From Collybia mongolica (taxonomy: Eukaryota; Basidiomycota; Agaricomycetes; Agaricales; Clitocybaceae), in contig JAAXNY010000009.1 of assembly GCA_013420905.1 (NCBI GenBank), positions 2,046,001 to 2,110,000 of the forward strand: a stretch of DNA of 64,000 nucleotides, in the 5' to 3' direction. Positions 1 through 9,560 of the stretch are shown piece by piece. A program made the translations under genes and the position numbers. The notes beneath the pieces are model-generated. The model was not told the DNA's origin and searched no databases. It saw only the letters and a list, made by a program, of their open reading frames with translations. The first letter of the stretch is position 1. Every line of letters begins with the position of its first letter.

Positions 1-554
1 TCACGTGATGAAAAGCGTTACAAAGGGTGACAAAACCAAATTGTACAAGGCTTTTTATTGAACACACTTATCGAAATTTGGGGATCGGAGAATCATTAAT
101 GTACTTACCTAGAACTCCTCGATCTCAGATTGTCTATTTCTGTAGCATACAAAATGGAAGTTAAGCCCAGCAATGATGCACCAAAAAACATTTAGTGAGT
201 ATTTGGTACATCTATATTAGGGTCAGATCAATACCTATCCTAAAGAAAAGGAACTTTGAGATGTATCTTCAGGCACCTTGTGGCCCAGGAGATATGGGTA
301 AAAAGAGAAAGGAATGCAATACTAACAAAGAAAAAATGTTTAATGTGGTTCTTGCTCTTCCACCAGCTTTCCCCTCCCCCATTTGTATTCTATCTACACT
401 GCTGGCACTAAGCCATTTTTCCGGAGGAAATATGAGGTTCAAATAAATGCCTTATCATTTCCAGCACATATATTTAAATAAAAAATCATGAACATTTTTG
501 TCCAACCTACTTGAAATAAACTTGCCATCTATAAAAAATGTTTCCTTTGAAAAT

Positions 555-1015
555 GTTTGCCATTGGTTGACAAATTTTTCTTTGAGAAGCAGATCAGGAT
601 AATGTGATGTATTTCCTTTGTGTTTTTTTCCAAAACACTTTTTGTTCTTCTTTGACTATTTCAGCAGGATAAAGAGAAAATATTTCCCAAAGGTGTTTCT
701 TAGTGGAAAATCTTCTCTTTTTCTTGGAGATATTGTATATGCAAACTCCCATGTTTCTCAAAGTAAAACTGCCTGAAATGGAAAAATGTCAAATATTTCC
801 TTCAGAAACATGGGTGTTTGAATGTATCCCCAAGATAATTGGGAAATTCTTCTGGGAGAAATATAGCTTGGAAAATACTTCACCTTTATCCCAAACAAGG
901 ATGGGAAGCATTTTTGTCAGAAACACAAAAGGAAAGACCCTGCATTGTTCTGCTCTACATTTTAAGGAAAAATCTACAAATAATCTTGAAATAATTTTTT
1001 GACAAACATACCAAA
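555..1015. repeat. Imperfect fold-back (inverted) repeat
   Basis: The two halves, read on opposite strands, match each other around a centre near 780. Around 738-758 the sequence reads CAAACTCCCATGTTTCTCAA, and the reverse complement of about 801-822 reads CAAACACCCATGTTTCTGAA. Further out, GGATAAAGAGAAAATATTTCC near 667 pairs with the complement of the stretch near 870-897. The arms are about 200 bp each and well diverged. It could be an old MITE-like or fold-back element, or a duplicated inverted fragment. No target duplication was found. Confidence 0.4.
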
Positions 1016-1191
1016 TAAATAGTGAGTTCATCTCAGATTTATTCAAGAGAAATATTCAAGATTTTTCTAGGAGGAAAATGTGGTGGAATTGACAAGACAT
1101 TTATCCGAATCCTGTATTTCCTCAAGGTAAATTCCTGGCTGCCAGTGGTGCTAATTATCCACTCCTTTGTCTGTATATACTGACACCTGGA

Positions 1192-1420
1192 ATGGCATCA
1201 AGAACTATGAAAACATGTACAGAATGTGGTAGAAAAGTTGGTTCACAGGGTTTTGCCAGCCATCAAAAGGCCTGTTCTTGAAAAGCTAGGCAACATCAAC
1301 AAGACCTGGAATTTGAGGCAAAAGTAAGGGAGGGACATGCTGTGAGTGTTGTTCATGGTGCATCTATGCTGTCCTACATCAAATATTCACCTCATTTATA
1401 TGCATTTTTAGCCCATATAT
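1192..1420 (+). pseudogene. Broken ORF with a C-x2-C...H...C zinc-finger-like start
   Basis: From the ATG at 1192 the frame shows Cys-x2-Cys, then His and Cys spaced like a C2H2/C2HC finger (CTECGRKVGSQGFASHQKAC), then a TGA stop. The same frame then continues with an acidic/basic helical stretch (KARQHQQDLEFEAKV). The TGA could be a decayed CGA arginine codon. Short finger domains followed by a helix occur at the start of many transposon-linked basidiomycete proteins, but the family is not recognised. It is probably dead transposon DNA. Confidence 0.35.
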
Positions 1421-2182
1421 TACCAAAGCTGGGTTTACAGGCATTGGGTGAGCCAGGTAAGTACAACCTGCTGATGATACCCAGTGTGCTGGGTGGTTGC
1501 TAAATGAGAATGCTACTATCCCTACATGTCCTCTAGGTTAGTATAGTTTAGAGGAGTCTCCAATTGCCAAAGGACTAAGAAGCTAGCAGCAGAATATGAA
1601 AATACTGCACCAAGTCAGACTAAAGTTGGAACATCAGTGGTTGGTGGTTGGTGCTAATTAGTCTTTCTTACTAGATAGGGATAGGCAAAATGTTGCTGAG
1701 TGGCATAGGGCAAGGTGTGGACAAGAGCAGTGCAAAGTTGCAACATGCACTACTTATGTGTGGTGCAATGTCTTTAGACTCTGGGTACAGTGCAAGTGCA
1801 CAAGAATGCTTCTCTGGATCAAAGTTGGATTATGAGACCAATAAACAATGTTAAGAGGAGAGCTCTTTAGAGCTCAAGAGCATGCAAGAGAGATTGAGTA
1901 GAGAGGTGAATTTTGATGCTGTCTACAGACAAAGTGGGGGCTTTTATACTAAATTTTGTACTATAAGTCAGACAGAATCATCTGATGCAAGGAAAAAGGG
2001 AAAAAGGAAATATGTGCATAAATGTACTAGAGCACAATAGCAGGTAAGTAAAATTCTATATAGTACCTGTTTCCAGGAGGTTGAAAAAAGCATATCCCCA
2101 AAGGGTATGTGAGTGGAAGTCTGAATCTGGAGATCCTGTTGGTGGTTGGTGAAGTTGAGGTCAGATCAGCATTTGAGCTCAG

Positions 2183-2191
2183 TGGTTGGAG
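2183..2191. repeat. Left copy of candidate target-site duplication (TGGTTGGAG)
   Basis: The nine bases TGGTTGGAG lie directly outside the left terminal inverted repeat and recur directly outside the right one at 16793-16801. KDZ/Zisupton-type elements typically make duplications of about 8 bp, so the true duplication may be 8-10 bp. A perfect direct repeat at both ends supports one transposition event and few changes at the ends since. Confidence 0.7.
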
Positions 2192-2204
2192 CAGGTAGGT
2201 AAGC

Positions 2205-2324
2205 TACAATGTAGCGTACCATACGGTCTAGCAGGTGTATACAATGTAGTGTACCATACGGCCCGCTAGAGCTTCTTTTAACCACTGCCAAATATGTACA
2301 ACTACATGTAGTCGTACCATACGA
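2205..2324 (+). repeat. Three 22-bp repeats near the left tip, candidate transposase binding sites
   Basis: Copies lie at 2205-2226, 2240-2261 and 2303-2324. Each ends in GTACCATACG and begins with a small palindrome (CTACAATGTAG or CTACATGTAG). All three recur in inverted order in the right arm at 16760-16781, 16725-16746 and 16662-16683 with the same spacing. Repeated sites at both tips are what transposases of large DNA elements usually bind. That role is inferred here. Confidence 0.6.
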
Positions 2325-2670
2325 ATCCACCGGACGTGCAGACCATGCACAGCCAAATGAGTCAAGCAGTCAGCTATGGGTTATGGCATGGCATATATCC
2401 CTGGTATGACCTCGGGTTGTTATAGTCAAAGGGACTCAACACACAGCTAATGGATACAGGACACAGCCAACGGGCAGACGGAACACAGCCAACGGACATA
2501 TGGCAACAGACATACGGCCAACAGACAGACGGCCAACGGACATATGGGACACGGCCAACAGACACACGGCCAATGGACACACAGCCAACGGACACACGGC
2601 ACACGGCCAATGGACATACGGCAACGGACATACGGCCAACAGACAGACGGCCAACGGACATACGGGACAC

Positions 2671-2880
2671 GGCCAACGGACACATGGCCAACGGACACAT
2701 GGCCAACGGACACATGGCCAACGGACACATGGCCAACGGACACATGGCCAACGGACACATGGCCAACGGACACATGGCCAACGGACACATGGCCAACGGA
2801 CACATGGCCAACGGACACATGGCCAACGGACACATGGCCAACGGACACATGGCCAACGGACACATGGCCAACGGACACAC
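2671..2880 (+). repeat. 15-bp minisatellite in the left arm, 14 copies
   Basis: The unit GGCCAACGGACACAT is repeated head to tail 14 times; only the last copy differs, at its final base. Looser variants of the same unit spread over roughly 2450-3110. The right arm carries only about four near-copies in inverted form. Because 15 is divisible by three, every frame stays open, and the resulting long ORFs on both strands are not genes. Confidence 0.9.
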
Positions 2881-3174
2881 GGCACACGGCCACACGGCAC
2901 ATGGCCAACGGACATACGGACAGACGGCACACAGCACACAGCACAGGGCCAATGGACATAGGCACGGACGGTGTATATACCCATAAATGTTATACATATT
3001 CCTAGCCAGACAGCCAATGGACTGACGGCACACGGACTGACGGCCAATGGATACACGGCCAACGGACAGATGGCCAACAGACAGACAGCCAACAGACAGA
3101 CGGAACTGATACATGGCACATGGTGCACAGACACATGGCATATTCATAGATGTTATTACAAATATTACTATACA

Positions 3175-3822
3175 TTAATTAGGAGGGGCTTGATCATGAG
3201 AAACCTCCCCACCTGCCGAACTACTGTAGGCAGTAACCTGGACAATGTCATTCTGGATTGCAGTGAGAGCCTTATAAGTAACATCTTGTGCTTTCAACTT
3301 TTCTACCTCAGCCATATAAAGGCGGTGCGAAGCATCTTTATAGCTGATGCCGAACCGTTCTTGTATGGCTGTGACTTCGGCATGTAGAGATAACATTTCA
3401 CGGTCTGTCAGGCTCTGCTTTGGATAAGATAAAACCTCCATTGTGAATAAAAAGGGTTACCGGATCTGCAGGTACCATCACGGTCCCTTCTGCCATCATG
3501 CTGCCATACACACCAGATGGATTGAATGGCTAGATTGCCACGGAGAAGAATGAGCAAGATGGAGGAAGTGAAATGGTGGAAGGCAACCTACTCCTCTGTT
3601 GGATGAATCTAAATCCAGATCATGTTGGATTCTCTGCACTGCCAGGGCATGCTCTGTGGCAGGTAGCAGATATTTTGGGATAATGATAGATTTCCCATCA
3701 ACCATGTAGGTTGGTATAACTATTGGATTCCCATCTGAATTGACAATAGTTGTATATCCTGAGGGCACCTGCATCATGGATTGGGAGGAAGTAATCTCAA
3801 TCAGGTGGTGGTTATCAGCCAT
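3175..3822 (-). CDS. Small hypothetical protein carried by the KDZ element
   Basis: Not recognised. The likely start is the ATG at 3822 (MADNHHLIEITSSQ), which reads through a Val/Ile-rich, basic-poor segment to about 3600 (LDLDSSNR). A probable intron follows. The last part, 3175-3441, encodes a helical stretch (DREMLSLHAEVTAIQ...YMAEVEKLKAQDV) ending near SHDQAPPN. The two parts lie in different frames, and the middle exon join could not be settled (one candidate intron would be only 25 nt). It lies just inside the left terminal repeat and is transcribed towards it. It has no zinc cluster or membrane segment and is probably element-specific cargo. A broken frame is possible. Confidence 0.4.
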
Positions 3823-3976
3823 CTGCGTCAAGAACGGCCAATGTAACGCATGTGATATGTCACATGGTTTCATTACATAATGTTGAATTTTTTTTTCCGA
3901 TCATGTTGATCTATTCCTGACCCCACACCCCACTGCCGCTACAATCACAGCTGCTCCGCCTCAATCCGATATCAAT

Positions 3977-6797
3977 ATGCAAGCCGCATCAAAAAAATCA
4001 ACAATCTATGCACTCGATAAGAAGATCTGCTCTGCAATCGAGGCTGGAACGTACGAGAACGCGCACAAGGGAATATGGCGCGAGGTCAAAGCCGTGAAGG
4101 CCATCCTGAATGAATCAGTGGCAGAATATGGAGATCTCTTCATTCTGACATACATTCATGCAGCTGTCAAGAAAGAGCCACTTCCGATCCTTGCATCTCG
4201 GCTACCAAATATATTAAAGAAATGGGCTGAAGGTCATGAACAAGGTGAGTTATACAGTATTATCTGTGAAAATCCAAACAAACGCTGCTGTTACAGAAAA
4301 GGATAGTGAAGGCAGGGACCAAACCGAGGCCACTGGTATGGGGATCAAGCCGGGAAAGTCCACCGTTGAGGTTGGAAAGAATGTGGAGGAAGGCTGAATC
4401 CAAGGAGAATTGGAGGCCGTTCGGCACTTCATGCCCGAACGGCCTGTCGGATTGGTTGCAGAAGGCCAGTCCGATAGCGTGGCCGCCCGGCCCTCAGCAA
4501 CCAAACGGCCCATCGGATTGAGCGGCCAACAGCAACCGGGTGCCGGTCAAACCAAAACCAAATGGCCTGCCGGACATCTTGGGGAAAATAAGTCCGATAG
4601 TGTGGCCGCCCCAACCTTGGCGGCTGAACGGCCCATCGGATTGGGTGGCCGACGGCCACTTATTGCCCGGCGGCCAGTAACTCCCTGCAATCTGTGCCAC
4701 GAAGATGTGAGTGCTGGCCTGTCACGTCAACGCCATTCTCCCCCCAGCAAGGACCATCCCTCCTAGTCACCTGAGTGGTGATATCAGCATGGATGTTGAT
4801 TGCCCACCCACCCGCTCATTCAAGGAGCTTTCTGAGGAGTCATCAAGTGAATATGAAGATCCACCTGCTGGAGACAGTGATGAGGAAGATGAGCAAGAAG
4901 ATTTCATGGATATTGAAGAAAGTGTGCCCCAGCCCAGCAAGAGACGACGTCCCGCAAAGCCCCGGCCTCGGCGCTTTGCCCAGCGAACAGGTCAGTACTA
5001 TGCCAAGCCGTGTATGGTTTGTTCCCGGCGAAACATTTCGATGCGAGAAAAGGGTCCACAGTGGTGCATGTGTGGCATGTTATGAGTCTAAGTCAAAGTG
5101 CATGCACAGTGGGAGTAGGGGTGGCAGACACCCAAAACAAACGGCACAAACAGGGGATTCAGAAGGGGGTACTGAGGGTGAGCAAACGGAACCAGCCCCC
5201 AAGCGGGTAAGGACGGCCAAACGGGTCCCAGCAAGACCTGGCACACCTTCTCCGGAACAAGAGGCCAACAGCAATTCCACAGACAGGTGGCGGAGGGCTC
5301 GTTGAGCAGAAAAACGTAAGTCTTCTCATTCCTTGAACATTAAAGATTGGATTGACATCTTGGATTGCAGGCCCAGCACAGCCGCCGGCCTCAAAAGGGC
5401 CGCCAGCCACAGGCCAATCCTTCCCAAGCCACCGTACTCAGAACCAACCGGCTGACATGTCACTTGCTGAGGCCACAACACAACTAAGGGCCATAACAAC
5501 ACAAGTCGGCTCACTTTTTGAAGGCACGGACAACCAACCAGGCTTAGGAGATGTACCTAGCATCCTTGGTGATGCCGTTGCACAACTTGACTTGCTGACG
5601 GCCCATGTCCAAAGCCTGACAAGTCTGTACTGTGATATTGCTGAATATCTAGGCCTCCCTGTGGAAGGCATTCCAGCTGAACCCAGCAAATATCATGATA
5701 TCAGGCAGCCAATTATTGTGCGGGATGTTCACAACCCAGTCCCAACAAACGAGTGGATGAGTGCATATATGCAATTTGCTGGAGAGTATAATGATGACGA
5801 TGAATGGTACGAACATCTTGCAACACAAAAGGTCAGGGCGCGATGGGCAGAAGACAGATACAACAACCTCCCACTGTCAATACCCATACCCAATCCGCCC
5901 CCTGTCAGCAACGTCGCCACCTCGTCTGATCTGCCTGCCCTGGTCAGAACGGCCAGCCACCCCAATTTGCCCGGTGCAGCTGATCCAACTACCCCCAGCC
6001 TGCCCAGTAATGTCCACTCTGCCACCATGTCCCCTGAACCATCCCCTGCCATAAATCCATTCCCGGCCATGGGTCCAACTAGCCCTGGCAATATTAATCC
6101 GGCCACCCCCACTCGTCCAAACACTCCGGCCAATCCGGCCACCCCCACCAATCCATCCAGCCACCTCAACTTGCCCACCCATGCAAATACTCCAACTGAT
6201 CTGGTCACCCCTACCAATCCGCCCCACCCCATCAGTCTGGCCCCAACCCCTCAGACCAATCCATCCGGCCACCCCAATCCGTCCGGCCTCGGCAATCCGT
6301 CCGGCCACCCCAATCCGGGTACGGCCACTAGAGAGTTAACGGCCCCCAATCCAGCCACAGCCACTGGAGAACTCCCGGCCACTGAAGAAATAACGGCCCC
6401 CAATCCGTCTGGCCACACCAATCCAGCCATGGCCACTGGAGAAATAACGGCCCCCTTGGATGAAGACATGATGCCAACTGACTCTGCGGCACCACCCTAT
6501 CCCATTGTGCAGCTCATCCCCGCAACGCCAGCCACATCACAGGAAGTACAATCTGGCCCACAATTGCTTCTTCCCCCACCCACGGATCCCTTGCCAACAT
6601 CCCCAAGGCGTTCTCCTTGCATCTGTGCCAGAAGTATCAGCCCTCTACCAGCTGAGGCAAGCCGGATTCAGCCATCACCCCAACCTAACAAGCGGCCTCG
6701 GAGGAACAGCAGTGGGGAGTCATCATCAAGCAAAAAGCAAAGACAAGGATGGGATTTTTCTTGGGCTCAGAGTACAAACAATCTTGCATGTGTTTAG
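3977..6797 (+). CDS. Element-borne zinc-cluster, acidic and proline-rich protein (frames disrupted)
   Basis: Exon 1 (3977-4244) encodes a basic helical N-terminus (MQAASKKSTIYALDKK). It splices across a clean GTGAGT...TTACAG intron (4245-4296) into a frame that meets a TGA at 4395-4397 and then stays open to 4766. From 4789 follow an acidic stretch, a basic KRRRPAKPRPRR patch and a cysteine cluster (CMVC...CVACYESKSKC). Passing through the cluster requires a one-base frame change near 5035. The last exon (about 5370-6797) begins with a helical region and then a long Pro/Thr/Asn-rich tail repeating NPATPTNP-like and SGHPNPSG-like units. The function is unknown; the cluster resembles DNA-binding zinc clusters. 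A relative of the cluster lies outside the element at 17404-18012. It may be one gene or two, and this copy may be broken. Confidence 0.45.
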
Positions 6798-6862
6798 AAT
6801 TATCATCTTCTGTAGATAGCCACATCTTGTTATGTACTACATATTGGCGCTAATTTAATCTA

Positions 6863-9236
6863 TCAGTCTACTCTTGTTTTCTTTTGCCTTTGCCTCCTGG
6901 GCAGAGATGTATATTTCATTGCCTCTTGAATGGCTAGTGCATCTGAATTAATCACCCTCCGTGGCAATGATTTCTTCTTGGAAGGCATCACATGAGGCTG
7001 ATGGGTGGGATGCTTATCCACCTCAGGTATATTGACTAGAATTGATGCCGGCAAAGGCTGACTGACTGACTGTGATGGTGGTTCTGGTAAGGGTGGCCAA
7101 GGCGGGTTGGCCCCGGATACATTGGCCGAAGGAGGCTGACTGACTGACTGTGCCTGTGGTTCCGGGAAGGTTGGCTGAGGCTGACTGGCCAAAGGAGATA
7201 GCTGAGACCCCATGCCTCCTTGTGCTTCAAGTAACATAGGGTCAATCGGAATGTTCTCTGGCAATGCCTCAGGTGTAGATACCTGATTGGCCAGACCCAC
7301 AGCCACATGCTGAATTACAGGAGCTGTAGTGCCAGGATATGGGGGGGTTGTGTTGGATATAAAGTACAGGCGTTCTCCATCATTTGGACCATTGATAGGG
7401 ATTCCTTCATGGAAGAAATAACTCTCGCCCACCATGGCCGCCGGATTGGGTACGGTAGCCGCTGGATGTATGGCCACCGGATGTATGGCTGCCGGATTGG
7501 GTATGGTAGCCACTGGATGTATGGCCGCCGTATCTGTGGCCACCTGATTGATGGGCTTTGTTAGAACCTCCTTCTTCTTCCCAGACTTCCTGCAATTTAA
7601 TGGCTTTTTCTGTCCCTTTCCTCTCAAGGAAGTAGGTCATGCATCTGGATACTCAGCCTCTAAATGTAAGCCTCCACGTTCAACATTTGAAAACTGGAAT
7701 GCTCTGGCGGCACCAAACTATACTTGGCGTTGATATATATGTTCTAAAACTTCAATAATTTGTTGCTTTCTCATGTTTTGTGGATCATTGATTTTTGCAC
7801 CTGCTGGCAAATACTCCTCAGCAATAAACAACTCTGGACTTAATGCAAGTTGTCAGTAGGGGACATGTGTGGTACGATTATTGGTGGCAAGTTCTGTGAA
7901 TAATAGGTGGAGTTTAATATCCAGCTTCTGTTGAATATTACGCACTGTAGTGATAGCTCCAGTAGCGCCGTAGCAGATCAGTGAGTTGTAATTTTTTGAG
8001 TACTGTTGAATTGGTTATGGGTGGCAACTCCGGGAAGGTGTTTGGCACTTTGATTTCCAATTCAGATAGGGTAGGTTCAATGTTTGACCCACCACCAGAC
8101 TTTTCCCACATGCGAAGTGTTTTGACATAGTCCATCAATTTGCGTTTCAATTGTGTAACAAGGTCCTTCTCCACCTCCACGAATGTTGGATGATCTACAC
8201 CCACCTCCAAGGCCATTTGGTCATTCCTTGTTGCTACTAGTTAGTGAAAGGTGACTGACATGTGGACTTCACCTACACATCAACAATGAATTTTCCATCT
8301 GTAGTCTGGTAGGCCATGAAAGTAAGAGTCAACATTCCCATTTCTAGGTATCTCTCTGATGCCCATTGCTGGACCTGCTTGTCTCCCTTTTTCCTGGCCA
8401 ATCTAGACAACAGGTGAGAAAGAGCAAATATACATTCTGAACCAGATGTGGATTGGCCGTGTGCCTTGGCTCAGATGGGCCGAAGTGGTGACGGATTGGA
8501 AATGGCCATCTCATCCGCTTGCCGAGGCCGTCTCGGATTGGCTCCGATGTGCCGAGACGGATTGGACATGGCCGTCTCGGATTGGCTCTGATGTGCCAAG
8601 ACGGATTCGACATGGCTGTCTTGGATTGGCACGGATGGGCCAAAATTGATGGCAAACAGTACTCACTCGCTTTGTTTCACAGCATCATAGCCCTCCATCT
8701 TCACCTCTTTGATTTTGTCCCAAACATGGTTACATTCCTCTTCATCCATCCTTTCATACACTGCCTTTGCTGCCCTGGTTCGATTCTGAAACACTTGCTC
8801 GGCACTTAGTTCGCCTTCCAATCCAAGCATTTCCTTGACCTCCTTGCAAACTTCTTCCCGATGGAGCCTCCAGACCATATCCAATCGCTTGACATTGATT
8901 GTTGGGTTTGGCAATGTAAAATTTGATTTTGTTCACCAATTGTTTGAAATCCAAGTTGCAAGGCTCTATGTTCATTGTTAGCATTGATAATGCTTGATAC
9001 TGTAAATGCCTTGACATTACCCTTGCTTGCATTACCCTATCATCTGCATCACTGACTAACTCGCCACGTGTTTCCCAAAAATTGAACATGGCTGGTAAGA
9101 TCTGAGACCTTAGGACATTTGCTCTACCTGCTTTGTCTACTTGCAAGAAGTACTGGTCCTTAAATCCATCAAGCACCTGGCGTTCCTCAGCTGTGTATAA
9201 GGAATCTTTACGTGCTTTACGGGGTGACATTGCCAT
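6863..9236 (-). CDS. Element-borne helical hypothetical protein, multi-exon
   Basis: The gene starts at the ATG at 9236 (MAMSPRKARKDSLYTAEERQ). Its N-terminus is helical and rich in charged residues (VLRSQILPAMFNFWETRGE). A second exon, around 8914-8665, encodes a conserved-looking helical block (LDMVWRLHREEVCKEVKEM...). Further exons lie at about 8216-7938. A long last exon (7627-6863) is rich in Pro, Gln and Ser, with repeated PQ/SVSQP units and a basic end. The layout (basic start, helical core, low-complexity tail) is typical of unnamed proteins near basidiomycete transposons. No catalytic motif is seen. The region between exons holds a 44-bp tandem repeat. Exon joins are approximate, and a broken frame cannot be excluded. 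Confidence 0.45.
8526..8641 (+). repeat. 44-bp tandem repeat, about 2.6 copies
   Basis: Units at 8526-8569 and 8570-8613 are nearly identical, and a partial third runs to about 8641. Each unit contains CTCGGATTGG twice in related form, so it is internally repetitive. The array lies inside the minus-strand gene, probably in an intron, and consists of the CGGATTGG/GGCC motif seen throughout the element. Confidence 0.7.
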
Positions 9237-9560
9237 TGTTGAGATTGATCAAGAAAATAGAATGGAAGTGCTAGATAAAGAAATACCAGATGGGCTCCGT
9301 GATGGATTTGTATTTAAGCAGCACTCCACATGGCCAGGATGGTCAGGAGACCCATTCAATGCCATTCCAAAAAAAGAAAAGATAACATGTGGTGATGATC
9401 AAAAGATCATCTGCTAATCAATGATATGATGGTGCCCCATGATCAACTAACTAGTCCCAGACCGGTTTGGATTACAGGCTCTGATCATCCCAGATTGATG
9501 AACAAGATTATCCCGTCAAATATATAGAACATCCCTCATGGGGGATTCCTTTGGATTCAA

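Larger units (their letters stand above)
1..2191. other. Old AT-rich, CpG-poor intergenic DNA left of the large transposon
   Basis: No intact gene is visible in this stretch. CG dinucleotides are rare, while TG and CA are common, as expected for DNA that was methylated for a long time. The stretch holds a fold-back repeat (about 555-1015) and a broken ORF with a zinc-finger-like motif (from 1192). The remainder shows no recognisable coding signal. It is probably remains of transposable elements. Confidence 0.5.
2192..3110 (+). repeat. Left terminal inverted repeat of the KDZ element
   Basis: Bases 2192-2480 match the reverse complement of 16508-16792 almost base for base, including the stretch around GGCATGGCATATATCCCTGG. 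The match continues through a repeat-rich zone and a unique block near 2971-3018 that pairs with 16139-16188. The outermost 130 bp carry three palindrome-centred repeats, and the inner part carries a 15-bp minisatellite. The inner border, near 3110, is approximate. The long open frames in this zone are repeat artefacts. Confidence 0.85.

Noticed and set aside
2671..2880. Regular short repeats resembling a CRISPR array
   Set aside because: The units are contiguous without spacers, and the DNA is fungal.
2374..3147. Long overlapping open frames on both strands in the left arm (up to 257 codons)
   Set aside because: They arise because the 15-bp minisatellite lacks stops in all frames. The peptides are simple repeats and the mirror copy in the right arm does the same.
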